Assembly: GCA_050012775.1 (NCBI GenBank)
Contig: JBEKGN010000027.1
Span: 1-64,000, forward strand
Direction: 5' to 3'
Source of the DNA: Roseiarcus sp050012775
GTDB taxonomy: Bacteria > Pseudomonadota > Alphaproteobacteria > Rhizobiales > Beijerinckiaceae
DNA: 64,000 nucleotides
In this document: one piece after another, positions 42,083 to 50,875 of the stretch
Layout of the letters: each line of letters begins with the position of its first letter
Numbering within the stretch: the stretch's first letter is position 1
Position numbers and translations under genes: made by a program
Notes under the pieces: model-generated
What the model saw: only the letters and a program-made list of their open reading frames with translations
Database searches by the model: none
Told to the model about the DNA's origin: nothing

Positions 42083-42567
42083 AAGGCGACTTCGCCGGAC
42101 CGGAATCCATGGCGCAGAGGAACGACTCGACCTTTAGCCGGGTGTTGGACGAGGTCGTGCGCTCCGACGATTCGGAGCGACGGTTCGGACGAGCAGGCAT
42201 GCCTCACGGCTATCCGTTCGCGACCCTCGCCCCTCCGGTGCAGTCCGACGCAAGCAGGGAGTGCGGGCCGAGCGAGCGTTGGGATCAAGCGCTCGATTGG
42301 ATCGCAGAGCCGCAAGACGCCGCGAGCGCGCCCGACATGGCGGGCGCGCCGAGCGACAACGCCGCCTTGATCGCCGCGGAGCTCGGTTTGACGGGCGCGC
42401 TCACGCATGACGAACTCAACCGGGCGCGGCGCCAATTCATGTGGAACAACCACCCGGATCGGCGTCCCGACGTGCCGCGCGAACTCGCCAATCGACGCGT
42501 GGCGATCGCCAATATGCTCGTCGACCGCGCGCAAAGCGCGCTCACGGGCCGACGGCCTCCGCCGTGA
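42079..42567 (+). CDS. J-domain-like protein with HPD motif
   Basis: Encodes 162 aa. The first 90 residues look disordered. Residues about 95-155 form a degenerate J domain: an N-terminal helix (NAALIAAELGLTGALTHDEL), then RARRQFMWNNHPDRRPD with the Hsp70-activating HPD at 125-127, then RELANRRVAIANMLVDRAQS. It could recruit DnaK. GTG 42079 overlaps the cyclase stop (GTGTGA), so translation is coupled. No specific function is recognised. Confidence 0.7.
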   Translation: MKGDFAGPESMAQRNDSTFSRVLDEVVRSDDSERRFGRAGMPHGYPFATLAPPVQSDASRECGPSERWDQALDWIAEPQDAASAPDMAGAPSDNAALIAAELGLTGALTHDELNRARRQFMWNNHPDRRPDVPRELANRRVAIANMLVDRAQSALTGRRPPP

Positions 42568-42602
42568 CGATCGCTCGCGCGGCGCGCGGGGATCGCCAAA
42601 GG

Positions 42603-43211
42603 TCAATCGCCGGCGCCGAAGATCATCCGTCGCGCGAACGGTCCATTCCCATTGTCGAGGCCTTTCGTCTCCGGCTTGTCGTTCGTCAACAGCGTTGCGC
42701 CCGACTCGTCGACCAGCGCCCAACGCCCGTCGCGTTTGACGATCGACGCGACGCGTCCAAGACCCGGCGCGACTTCGCCGGGCTTGACGACCCTTATTTC
42801 CGAGCCGTTGCTCAGCCAAGCCATTCCCGGCTCGACCGCGACGATCCGATAGCCTTCGGCGCCGGTCGATCCGCCGACCGCGCCGTGGGCGATCGACCCG
42901 GTCGGCGCCATGTCGAGAGAATCGTCGGCGACGCGGCGGTTCGCCGCCGCGACGGGCGGCGACTCGGCGAGCGTCGGCGGCGACGGTCCCCGTGGCTTGG
43001 CGAAAATCGCGAGATATTGCAGTCCATTGACACGGGGTTCGTGATTGTCCTGGAGAAGCATGTAGCCGGCGAAGGCGATCGAACCGACCGCCATCGCCAC
43101 GCCGGCGCCGACGAGCGCGAAATCGCCGAGCGAGGTCAATATGATGTGCCGCGAGACGCCGGACGCGGTCGAGGCGATGTGGCGAATGGCGGAGAAATCC
43201 AGCAATTTCAT
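42603..43211 (-). CDS. Single-span membrane protein of unknown function in the fliI operon
   Basis: Encodes 202 aa. The N-terminus (MKLLDFSAIRHIASTASG) is cytoplasmic; one membrane helix (about 33-53, LVGAGVAMAVGSIAFAGYML) and a periplasmic part follow. A disordered linker leads to a small beta-rich C-terminal domain (YRIVAVEPGMAWLSNGSEIR then GEVAPGLGRVASIVKRDGRW). That domain faintly resembles pilus or secretion-system inner-membrane connector domains. It is the third gene after flgF and fliI on the minus strand, so a flagellar role is likely but unproven. ATG 43211 is preferred over 43238. Confidence 0.75.
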   Translation of the reverse strand: MKLLDFSAIRHIASTASGVSRHIILTSLGDFALVGAGVAMAVGSIAFAGYMLLQDNHEPRVNGLQYLAIFAKPRGPSPPTLAESPPVAAANRRVADDSLDMAPTGSIAHGAVGGSTGAEGYRIVAVEPGMAWLSNGSEIRVVKPGEVAPGLGRVASIVKRDGRWALVDESGATLLTNDKPETKGLDNGNGPFARRMIFGAGD

Positions 43212-43245
43212 GCGACCTGCTTTCGTGAGCCCGCCCAAGCGGCCG

Positions 43246-44640
43246 TCAGCCTGCAGGCTGATTGGGCGGCTCTTCGGGTTTGGCGTCGCTTCGGAGGGCC
43301 GCGGCGAGCTCGATGAACGGATCCTCGCAGGGCGGCGAGGACAGCGTCTGGGTCATCGCATCATAAATGCGCGGCACGGACTTCACGGCTTGATCGAGCA
43401 GCGGGTCGGCGCCCGGCGTGAAGCCGCCCATCAGCCGAAGATCCCGTGTTTCCTCGTAGCGGGCGATCAGCGCGCGCAGTTTCGAGACCAGCTTGCGCTG
43501 CTCGGGCGTCCAGCTGGGATTGGCGAGGCGCGAAACCGACGAGAGAATATTGACCGCGGGAAATCGCCCCTGGTCGGCGATCGCGCGATCGAGCACGATG
43601 TGGCCGTCGAGCGTGCCGCGAATGCAGTCCGCGACCGGGTCGTTGTGGTCGTCGCCGTCCACCAGAACCGAAAACACCCCGGTGATCGACCCGGCGCCCT
43701 CGACCCCGGGGCCGGCGCGTTCGAGCAACCGCGGCAGATCGCTGAACACGCTCGGCGCGTAACCGCGCGCGACCGCCGGCTCGCCGGCGGCCAACGCGAC
43801 GTCTCTTGCCGCGTGCGCGAAGCGCGTCACCGAATCGACGATCAGCAGCACCGCGTCGCCGCGATCGCGGAAATATTCGGCGACCGCCATCGCCGTCCTC
43901 GGCGCGAGGCGCCGCATCATCGGGCTCTCGTCGCCCGTGGAGACGACGGCGATCGCCGATTGGCGGTTCGCGGCGAGCGTGTCGTCGAGAAATTCGCGCA
44001 CTTCTCGACCTCGCTCGCCGACGAGCGCGATCACCACCGTATCGAAGTCGGGGGCGCGCGCGAGCATCGAGAGAAGCGTCGATTTACCGACCCCCGAGCC
44101 GGCGAAAACGCCGATGCGCTGGCCGGCGCAAAGCGGCGTGAAAAAGTCGATCACGCGAATTCCCGATTTGATCGGCTTGTTGACGCGCGAGCGCTGCAAG
44201 GCGGGCGGCGGCTCGCCGTCGAGCGGCATCGCGCGCTCCCCTGGCTTGAGTTCTCCAGCCCCGTCGATCGGGCGCCCGAGCGCGTCGATCACCCGACCCT
44301 TCCATTCGGGATGCGGCCTGAGCGAAAGACTCTCGGCCCGATAGGCGCGCGCGCCGATAGCGGCGTCGCAACGCGAGTCGAACGGCTTTAGGGTGACGGC
44401 GGCGTCTTCGATCCTGACGACCTCGCCGAGTTGGACGCGATCGCCCACATCGACGCTCACACATTCTCCGAGTCTGAGAAATCGCGACAGGCCGGCCACC
44501 CGATAGTGCGACATCGCGATTTCCGTCACGACGCCGCTGACCCGGGTCCGCGGCAAGGCCTTGGCGCCCCATGCCAACTTGCTTTCGAGCCGATCGAGCG
44601 CGTCGGGGCGCCGGCGAGAAGCTTCATTATTCCCAGTCAT
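43246..44640 (-). CDS. fliI: Flagellum-specific ATP synthase FliI
   Basis: Encodes 464 aa of the F1-beta/type III ATPase family. Walker A GVFAGSGVGKST, the catalytic segment VIALVGERGREVREF, Walker B VLLIVDSVTRFA and the DGDDHNDPVADCIRG loop are present. It energises or organises export of rod, hook and filament subunits with FliH. It follows flgF by 37 nt on the minus strand. Length is normal and no motif is missing. Confidence 0.96.
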   Translation of the reverse strand: MTGNNEASRRRPDALDRLESKLAWGAKALPRTRVSGVVTEIAMSHYRVAGLSRFLRLGECVSVDVGDRVQLGEVVRIEDAAVTLKPFDSRCDAAIGARAYRAESLSLRPHPEWKGRVIDALGRPIDGAGELKPGERAMPLDGEPPPALQRSRVNKPIKSGIRVIDFFTPLCAGQRIGVFAGSGVGKSTLLSMLARAPDFDTVVIALVGERGREVREFLDDTLAANRQSAIAVVSTGDESPMMRRLAPRTAMAVAEYFRDRGDAVLLIVDSVTRFAHAARDVALAAGEPAVARGYAPSVFSDLPRLLERAGPGVEGAGSITGVFSVLVDGDDHNDPVADCIRGTLDGHIVLDRAIADQGRFPAVNILSSVSRLANPSWTPEQRKLVSKLRALIARYEETRDLRLMGGFTPGADPLLDQAVKSVPRIYDAMTQTLSSPPCEDPFIELAAALRSDAKPEEPPNQPAG

Positions 44641-44677
44641 GCGCCAATCCCAATGTCGCTTCGGTTGCCCGCGTCGC

Positions 44678-45403
44678 TCAGCCGGAAGCGCCGAGCGTCT
44701 TGATGGCCTCTTGCAGCGACGCCTCCGTTTGCGACACTTGCGAGTTGACGCCGTCGAACGCCCGCGTCACGGCGATCAGTTTCGTCATCTCCTCGATCGG
44801 ATTGACGTTGGCCCCTTCGACGAACCCCTGGACGATGCCGTTTTTAGTGAAGTCGAGAATGGGCGTCGCCGGCTTGTCGGGCATGACGCCGGAATTCTCG
44901 GTGCGCGTCAGCTTGGCGTCGTCGTCGATCTCGAAGAGACCGATCGCGCCGACTTGCTTGCCGTCTTGAGCGATCATGCCGTCGCCCGAAATAGTCGGCG
45001 CGTTGGCTGCCGGGTCGAGGATGATCGGCGCCCCGCCCGCGTCGAGAACGGCATTGCCGTTCAGAGTCTGAAGGGCGCCGGTCTCGGAAATGCGCATGCG
45101 GCCGTCGCGCGTATAGGCGAGCCCATTGGCGGTCTCGATCGCCATCCAGCCCGTGCCTTGCACGGCGACATCGAACGGATTGCCCGTCTTGACCGAGGCG
45201 CCGGTCTGCCGGGATATGAAGGTCGACCCAGGCGAAACATAGGCGATCTGATTGTCGCCGGCTCTGGCGACCTCGGTCTCGAAGGACACCCCATCCGCGC
45301 GATAGCCGACGGTGTTCATGTTCGCGACGTTGTTGGCGATCGTCTCCAATCGCCGTTCCAGAGCAACCTGCGCCGACAAGGCGACGTAAAGACCATTCTG
45401 CAT
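44678..45403 (-). CDS. flgF: Flagellar proximal rod protein FlgF
   Basis: Encodes 241 aa. It opens MQNGLYVALSAQVALERRLE and TIANNVANMNTVGYRADGV, the rod/hook N-terminal motif, and ends with the matching C-terminal helix (VEGANVNPIEEMTKLIAVTR). ATG 45403 fits the family start; longer readings to 45475 add a Pro/Thr-rich tail without similarity. It forms part of the proximal rod with FlgB and FlgC. It heads the flgF-fliI-membrane protein unit, divergent from motA with 148 bp between starts. Confidence 0.94.
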   Translation of the reverse strand: MQNGLYVALSAQVALERRLETIANNVANMNTVGYRADGVSFETEVARAGDNQIAYVSPGSTFISRQTGASVKTGNPFDVAVQGTGWMAIETANGLAYTRDGRMRISETGALQTLNGNAVLDAGGAPIILDPAANAPTISGDGMIAQDGKQVGAIGLFEIDDDAKLTRTENSGVMPDKPATPILDFTKNGIVQGFVEGANVNPIEEMTKLIAVTRAFDGVNSQVSQTEASLQEAIKTLGASG

Positions 45404-45551
45404 GCCGAGACCCGTAACGGGCGCCCGCCGCGTCGTGGCCGGCCCGTTCGAGAACATTGGCCCCACGCCTTGCATGAGGCTGACCTCGGAGAATCAGCCT
45501 GGCGTAAGTTTGTGGCTGCACGGTCGATGGGCCGAGCGACGGGAGAGCGCA

Positions 45552-46442
45552 TTGAATTTCATCATCGGACTGGTCATCGCCGTGGGCAGCATCCTCGGCG
45601 GATACGCTGCGCTCGGCGGCCATCTCGAGGTCCTGCTGCAGCCCTACGAGTTCCTCATCATCGGCGGATCCTCGCTCGGCATTTTCATCGTCGCCAACCC
45701 GTTGGCGACGATCAAGGACACCGGCAAGGCCGTCGTAGAGGCCGTGTCCGACAAGGTGCCCAGACCGCGCGACTTCCTCGATGTCCTGAGCGCGATGCAC
45801 GCGCTCATGCGCGAATTGCGCGGCAAGTCCCGCGGCGAGGTCGAAGGGCATTTCGACAATCCCACGGAGTCGGAGATCTTCAAGGGATTTCCGCGGTTGC
45901 TCGCCAATAAAGATCTTCTTACGTTCATCTGCGACTACGGCCGGCTCCTCGTCATCGGCAACGCCAAGACCCACGAAATCGAAGCCCTGATGGACGAGGA
46001 GATCGAGACGCTCTCGCATGATCGGTTCAAGCCGGTTCACGCGCTCCAGGCGGTCGCGGACGGCCTTCCCGCGCTGGGCATCGTCGCGGCGGTGCTCGGC
46101 ATCATCCATGCGATGGGCGCCCTGGACCAAGCGCCGGAAGCGCTCGGCGGGCTGATCGGCGCCGCGCTCGTGGGCACGTTCGCCGGCATTTTTCTCTCTT
46201 ACGCCATCGTCGCTCCCGTCGCGCTGAAGATCAAGACGGTTCGCCAGAAGCAGCTTCGCCTCTTCACGCTGGTCAAGCAAAGTCTGCTGGCGTTCATGAA
46301 CGGCGCGATGCCGCAAGTGGCCGTGGAATTCGGACGCAAGACCATTCCCTCCAAAGAACGCCCGACGATCGACACCGTCGAGAACGAAACGATCGCCGGG
46401 CCCGCGCCCGCCGCCGACACGGCGATCAAGGAAGCGGCCTAA
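45552..46442 (+). CDS. motA: Flagellar motor stator protein MotA
   Basis: Encodes 296 aa with four membrane spans. It begins NFIIGLVIAVGSILGGYAAL and contains GLPALGIVAAVLGIIHAMGA and ALVGTFAGIFLSYAIVAPVA, the ion-channel-lining helices. The cytoplasmic loop carries the rotor-contacting charged residues (LMRELRGKSRGEVEGHFDNP). TTG 45552 is chosen because GGGAGAG precedes it and no ATG lies in a suitable place; the sequence upstream is non-coding. fliM follows 3 nt later. Confidence 0.94.
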   Translation: MNFIIGLVIAVGSILGGYAALGGHLEVLLQPYEFLIIGGSSLGIFIVANPLATIKDTGKAVVEAVSDKVPRPRDFLDVLSAMHALMRELRGKSRGEVEGHFDNPTESEIFKGFPRLLANKDLLTFICDYGRLLVIGNAKTHEIEALMDEEIETLSHDRFKPVHALQAVADGLPALGIVAAVLGIIHAMGALDQAPEALGGLIGAALVGTFAGIFLSYAIVAPVALKIKTVRQKQLRLFTLVKQSLLAFMNGAMPQVAVEFGRKTIPSKERPTIDTVENETIAGPAPAADTAIKEAA

Positions 46443-46445
46443 CCC

Positions 46446-47402
46446 ATGGCGATCGAGGAACGCGATAGCGCGGCGACGGCGCCTTGGCTGCAAAGTCCGC
46501 AGCCCGACCAGCCCGGTCTCTCGATCGAGCGCATGCCCGGACTCGTGTTCGCCCTCCAGCAATTCGCCTTGAGCGTCTCGGAGGCGCTGACGCCCCTTTG
46601 CAAAGCGTCCACGCCCGGAACGGTCGACGAGGTGAAGCCGACCAGCGTATTCGAACTCATCGGCGAATGCGAAGGCCTGACGTCGGCTGTGCTGCACAGC
46701 GCGCAACTCGATGCGCGCATGCTGCTGATTTTCGATCGGCGGATCGTCGACACGCTCGTCGCCGCAGTCTTCGAGGACGAAGCGGGGGCCGATCGCGAAG
46801 CGGCGACGCCGGCGCGGCCGAACCGTCCCCGCACCGGCATCGAGACCAGCCTCGTCGCCGAACTGGCCCGCTCTTTGGGCAAGGCGCTAGACAAGGGATT
46901 CGCCCAGATCGCGAGCCTCGCGTTGACGTTCGAGCGCCTGGAGACGCTCGTCGACGCCTACGCTCTTGGACGCCGCGACATGCCGGCGGTGGCGGCGAGA
47001 TTGACCATCGACACGCCGGGAGGCCCCACCCCCGTCATTGTTCTCCTGCCGCAGACGTTGCTCTTGCCGATACGCAAGAATCTTTCATTCGATCCAGGCA
47101 GCGAAACGTCGATGTCCGACCCGCGCTGGACGCGGCAAATGGAAGTCGGCGTGACGAAGGCGCGGGTCGCCGTCACGGCGGTGCTGGACGAGTTGGAAAT
47201 GACGCTGGGCGACGTCGCCGATCTCGCCGTCGGGAAGGTGCTGAACCTGCACGGCGCCGGCATGGGTCGCGTTCGGCTCGAATGCGCCGGGCGCGAAATG
47301 TTCTGGTGCAAACTCGGCAATGGCGAGGGCCGTTACTCCCTGGAAATCGAGGACACGATCGAGCAGGAAAGCGATCCCACGGAAGCGGCGCGCGTCCATT
47401 AG
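46446..47402 (+). CDS. fliM: Flagellar switch protein FliM
   Basis: Encodes 318 aa. The CheC-like middle domain (about 40-230) and the C-terminal SpoA domain (ARVAVTAVLDELEMTLGDVA ... GKVLNLHGAGMGRVRLECAG) are present. The N-terminal CheY-binding helix is unlike the classical LSQxEIDALL motif, a trait of rhizobial FliM. It belongs to the C-ring with FliN and FliG, whose genes follow. The family is divergent here, and the call leans on domain order and context. Confidence 0.85.
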   Translation: MAIEERDSAATAPWLQSPQPDQPGLSIERMPGLVFALQQFALSVSEALTPLCKASTPGTVDEVKPTSVFELIGECEGLTSAVLHSAQLDARMLLIFDRRIVDTLVAAVFEDEAGADREAATPARPNRPRTGIETSLVAELARSLGKALDKGFAQIASLALTFERLETLVDAYALGRRDMPAVAARLTIDTPGGPTPVIVLLPQTLLLPIRKNLSFDPGSETSMSDPRWTRQMEVGVTKARVAVTAVLDELEMTLGDVADLAVGKVLNLHGAGMGRVRLECAGREMFWCKLGNGEGRYSLEIEDTIEQESDPTEAARVH

Positions 47403-47454
47403 CCGGCTTGCGTTCGCCAACGCAACGAGCAACCGAGGAAAGAAAGTTTGGACC

Positions 47455-47793
47455 ATGGATGACAATTTTCAAACGCAGGGCGCGCAGCGAGAACCGGACG
47501 CCGCGAGCGGCGGGGCGTCGTCGAGCGCGCAGAAATACGAAGCGATCCTGTCGATTCCCGTCACCGTGCAAGTCGTGCTCGGGGCGACGACGATGCCTGT
47601 CGCCAGCCTCATGAAGCTCGGGCGCGGGGCGGTCATTTCGCTCGATCAGAAAGTCGGCGATCCCGTCAATATCGTCGTCAACGGCAGGGTGATCGCGCGG
47701 GGCGAAGTGGTGGTCGTCGATGAAGAGAGCGCTCGGTACGGCGTCTCCCTGACCGAGATCGTCGCCTCTTCGCGCGACGATCGCGCCGCGTAG
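47455..47793 (+). CDS. fliN: Flagellar switch protein FliN
   Basis: Encodes 112 aa, mostly one SpoA domain: ILSIPVTVQVVLGATTMPVA, LMKLGRGAVISLDQKVGDPV and NIVVNGRVIARGEVVVVDE. A 25-residue polar N-terminus precedes it. It is the lower C-ring component and binds FliM and FliH. GAGGAAAG lies upstream of ATG 47455. fliG follows after 14 nt. Confidence 0.94.
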   Translation: MDDNFQTQGAQREPDAASGGASSSAQKYEAILSIPVTVQVVLGATTMPVASLMKLGRGAVISLDQKVGDPVNIVVNGRVIARGEVVVVDEESARYGVSLTEIVASSRDDRAA

Positions 47794-47807
47794 GGAGCCG
47801 GAAAGCG

Positions 47808-48836
47808 ATGAACACGGACACGACCGCCGACTCGCCTGACGACGCGCGCAAATTCGGCGGCGCACAGAAGGCCGCCGCGATCCTGCTCGCGATGGGCAAG
47901 CCGCCCGCGACGCGTCTGCTGAAGCATTTCGAGCCGCAAGAGTTGCGGGAAGTCACGCGCGCGGCGGCGCAACTTGGCGCCGTGTCGATGGCCGCGCTCG
48001 AATCGCTGGTCGAGGAATTCACGTCGGAGTTCTCGGCCGGCGCGAACCTTCTCGGCGACGTCGGACAGGCGCGAGAAATGTTGACGGACGCAGTGCCGCC
48101 CGAACAGGTCGCCGACATCATGTCGGACGTGTTCGGCGGCAATGACGGAAATGTCTGGAAGGCCCTGAGCGGCGTTCCCGAATCGGTCCTCTCGGCGCAT
48201 CTGGCGGGCGAGCACCCTCTGACGGCGACCTTCATTCTTTCAAAATTGGAGCCGCCCCTTGCGGCGCAGATCGTCACGCATTTGCCGCGCGAAATGCGCA
48301 ACGAGGTTCTGTGCGCGATGATTTCACGGCCTTCGATCTCCGAGGAGGCGCAACGCGTCATCGAAGACGCGGTGCGGAAGGATCTGGCGACCCTCGCGGC
48401 GCGCGCCTCCGGGCTCGACAATCACACGCGCATTGCCGACATCATCAACAACCTTGAGCCGCTGGAAGCGCGCGACGTTATGCAAACGCTCGTCGCCGCG
48501 CGGCCGAAGGAAGCGCGAATCGTCATGAAGATGCTGTTCTCGTTCGACGATCTGCCTCGCCTGTCGCAACGCGCGCGCGCCACCCTCTTCGACAAGCTGG
48601 CCACCGACGTCGTCGTGCTCGCGCTGCGAGGCACCGACGCCGAATTTCGCGACGTCGTGCTTTCCGCGATGGCCTCCCGCGCGCGCCGTCTGGTCGAGGC
48701 CGAACTCGCGACGGCCTCCAACGCGCCGCCGCCGGAAGTCGCCAAGGCGCGCAAGCAAATCGTCGATCTCGTACTCAAGATGGCGCAAAGGAACGAAATC
48801 GAAATCTCCCCTCCCGAAAGCGTCGAAGCGGCGTAA
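47808..48836 (+). CDS. fliG: Flagellar rotor protein FliG
   Basis: Encodes 342 aa with N, middle and C armadillo-like domains. Visible are KAAAILLAMGKPPATRLLKH, EHPLTATFILSKLEPPLAAQ (containing the EHPQ-like motif as EHPLT) and the C-terminal torque helix FSFDDLPRLSQRARATLFDK. It transmits torque from MotA/MotB to the MS ring. Length is normal and position between fliN and flhB is as in other rhizobia. Confidence 0.95.
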   Translation: MNTDTTADSPDDARKFGGAQKAAAILLAMGKPPATRLLKHFEPQELREVTRAAAQLGAVSMAALESLVEEFTSEFSAGANLLGDVGQAREMLTDAVPPEQVADIMSDVFGGNDGNVWKALSGVPESVLSAHLAGEHPLTATFILSKLEPPLAAQIVTHLPREMRNEVLCAMISRPSISEEAQRVIEDAVRKDLATLAARASGLDNHTRIADIINNLEPLEARDVMQTLVAARPKEARIVMKMLFSFDDLPRLSQRARATLFDKLATDVVVLALRGTDAEFRDVVLSAMASRARRLVEAELATASNAPPPEVAKARKQIVDLVLKMAQRNEIEISPPESVEAA

Positions 48837-48854
48837 CCTCAGTCGGACGCAGTC

Positions 48855-49943
48855 ATGAGCGACGATCAGGATAGCGACAGCAAGACCGAGGAAGCGACGG
48901 AAAAGAAGCTTCACGACGCCGTGGAGCGCGGCGTCGTGCCTGTTTCCCGCGAAGTCTCGATCCTTGCCTCGCTGGCCGCCATCTTGATGATTTTGGTGTT
49001 CGTGCTGCCGCCGCGCGCCGAGCGGTTCGTCGGAACCCTCATTCACTTCCTCGACGATCCCGCGGGTTGGAGGCTCGAGCGCGCGAGCGACGTGGTTGCG
49101 CTCAGCGAGGTCATGTTGATCGCCGCGGCCGATTTTCTCGCGCCGACCGCGGTGTTGCTGATGGTCTTTGGCGTGGTGGCGTCGATCGCCCAAAATCCTC
49201 CGCGCTTCGTGCCCGACCGCATATTGCCAGATCTTAAGCGAATTTCGCTCGGCGCGGGCCTGTCCCGCGTGTTCGGGCCGAAGGGTTGGACGGAATTTTT
49301 CAAAAGCGCGCTGAAAATCGTCGCGGTCGCCGTCGTCGTCGTCACGATCCTCGGAGGGCAAAGATATGTCCTGACGGCGGCGATGTTTCTCGACGTCGCC
49401 GACTTGCCCCAGCGCATTCTCAAACTCTGCGTCCACGTCATCGCGGCGGTTATGGTGGCTACTCTCGTCGTCGCGTCGGCCGACCTCGCCTGGGCGCGCA
49501 TTCACTGGCGTCGCGACCAACGCATGAGCCGACACGAACTCAAGGAAGAGCTCAAGCAGACGGAGGGCGATCGCTTGATGAAGGCGCGCCTGCGTTCGCT
49601 CAGGCTCGATCGGTCGCGCAAACGAATGCTCTCGGCCGTGCCGAAAGCGACGATGGTGATCGTCAATCCGACCCATTACGCCGTCGCGATGCGATACGTT
49701 CGCGCGGAGGGCGGCGCGCCGATCGTGCTCGCCAAGGGCGTGGATCTCATCGCGCTCAAGATCCGCGAGATCGCGGAGCAAAACTCCATCCCGATCGTCG
49801 AGGACAAGCCGCTCGCGCGCGCGCTGTACGGCGCCGTCGCGGTCGACAGCACGATTCCTCCTGAATTCTACAGGGCTGTGGCCGAGATCGTACATTTGAT
49901 TCAGGAAAAGAAAAGTTCCTGGCCTCTGACAAGGAATAGATAA
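48855..49943 (+). CDS. flhB: Flagellar export gate protein FlhB
   Basis: Encodes 362 aa. The N-terminal motif DSKTEEATEKKLHDAVERG, four membrane spans and the autocleavage site NPTHYAVAMRY (about residue 270) are intact. FlhB switches export from rod/hook to filament substrates together with FliK. The start follows fliG by 18 nt and the next gene begins 4 nt after its stop. Confidence 0.96.
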   Translation: MSDDQDSDSKTEEATEKKLHDAVERGVVPVSREVSILASLAAILMILVFVLPPRAERFVGTLIHFLDDPAGWRLERASDVVALSEVMLIAAADFLAPTAVLLMVFGVVASIAQNPPRFVPDRILPDLKRISLGAGLSRVFGPKGWTEFFKSALKIVAVAVVVVTILGGQRYVLTAAMFLDVADLPQRILKLCVHVIAAVMVATLVVASADLAWARIHWRRDQRMSRHELKEELKQTEGDRLMKARLRSLRLDRSRKRMLSAVPKATMVIVNPTHYAVAMRYVRAEGGAPIVLAKGVDLIALKIREIAEQNSIPIVEDKPLARALYGAVAVDSTIPPEFYRAVAEIVHLIQEKKSSWPLTRNR

Positions 49944-49947
49944 CGCC

Positions 49948-50376
49948 ATGAACAATCGGCAGGTCGAATCTCGACGCTTCGCCCACGAGGAAATGATCGC
50001 CAACGCGATGGTCGATGTCGCGACGGAATTGCGGCTTGCCGATCCGTCCGAACTGATCCTGATGATTCGAGGAGAGCAAGCGGCGAACATCGCCGACTTG
50101 GTCAACTCGTCGAGCGAGCTGTTTTTCAAGAGCGGCACGCTGCGATATGCGCTGTCCGCCGGCTGCGACGTGCAGTGGGATTCGACGCCGATCATCCGAT
50201 TGGACATGGAATTCCGCTACGCGGCGGTTTGCGCGTTCTTTCGTTTGATGATCGGCCGCAAGCGCGCCGCGGTCGACGTCGTCGAAGTCCTCTTCGACGA
50301 CGACAATCTCGATGGAGCCGCAAAGGACGAGCGCCTTTCCGCCGCGATCGCCGGCGCGCGGCTGCGACCGCTTTGA
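49948..50376 (+). CDS. Conserved hypothetical protein downstream of flhB
   Basis: Encodes 142 aa, soluble, with no signal peptide or membrane span. It has alternating helices and strands: RFAHEEMIANAMVDVATELR, ADPSELILMIRGEQAANIAD and AVDVVEVLFDDDNLDGAAKD. No domain is recognised. The tight 4-nt spacing after flhB and position before flgB suggest a flagellar accessory protein (chaperone or regulator), which is inference only. A frame of this kind after flhB is also seen in some relatives as far as I recall. Confidence 0.7.
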   Translation: MNNRQVESRRFAHEEMIANAMVDVATELRLADPSELILMIRGEQAANIADLVNSSSELFFKSGTLRYALSAGCDVQWDSTPIIRLDMEFRYAAVCAFFRLMIGRKRAAVDVVEVLFDDDNLDGAAKDERLSAAIAGARLRPL

Positions 50377-50497
50377 GGCTCGGCCGCAGGCCTCCTTCGC
50401 GAGACCGCGTCGGGGCCCGGACACGGACGCGGCGCAAGCCTGGAGCAAGGCCGAACGCGTAACCTCGAGACACGATCCATTGGATGGGATTTGACGC

Positions 50498-50875
50498 GTG
50501 TCTCAACCCTACGTTCTTCAGCTCGCCTCGCAAAGGACGCAATGGCTGTCGGCGCGTCAATCGCTCATCGCCAACAACGTCGCCAACGCCAACACGCCGG
50601 CCTATCGGGCGACCGACCTTCAACCGTTTTCGGCGGTGCTCGACAGCACGCAGGTCTCGATGGTTACGACAAACCCCGCGCACCTGACGCCGACCCAGGA
50701 CGAGCTCACCTCGGCGCGGGTCATGGAAAGCGACCCTACGGACGAAACGTTGTCCGGCAACTCGGTGCGCCTCGAACAGGAAATGATCAAGCTCGGCGAC
50801 GTGAGCCGCGACTATTCCATGGGCACGAACATCAAGCGGGCGATCCATCAAATGATGATGTCAGCGCTGAAGTGA
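50498..50875 (+). CDS. flgB: Flagellar proximal rod protein FlgB
   Basis: Encodes 125 aa. The rod signature is LASQRTQWLSARQSLIANNV followed by ANANTPAYRATDL. The C-terminal region LEQEMIKLGDVSRDYSMGTN is typical of FlgB. The start is GTG 50498 with GGATGGGA upstream. It heads the flgB-to-fliP operon; flgC starts immediately after its stop. Confidence 0.93.
   Translation: MSQPYVLQLASQRTQWLSARQSLIANNVANANTPAYRATDLQPFSAVLDSTQVSMVTTNPAHLTPTQDELTSARVMESDPTDETLSGNSVRLEQEMIKLGDVSRDYSMGTNIKRAIHQMMMSALK

Noticed and set aside
48324..50207. A 627-codon open frame antisense to fliG and flhB
   Set aside because: Composition (Arg, His, Asp runs) is typical of an antisense shadow and the flagellar genes on the other strand are unmistakable.
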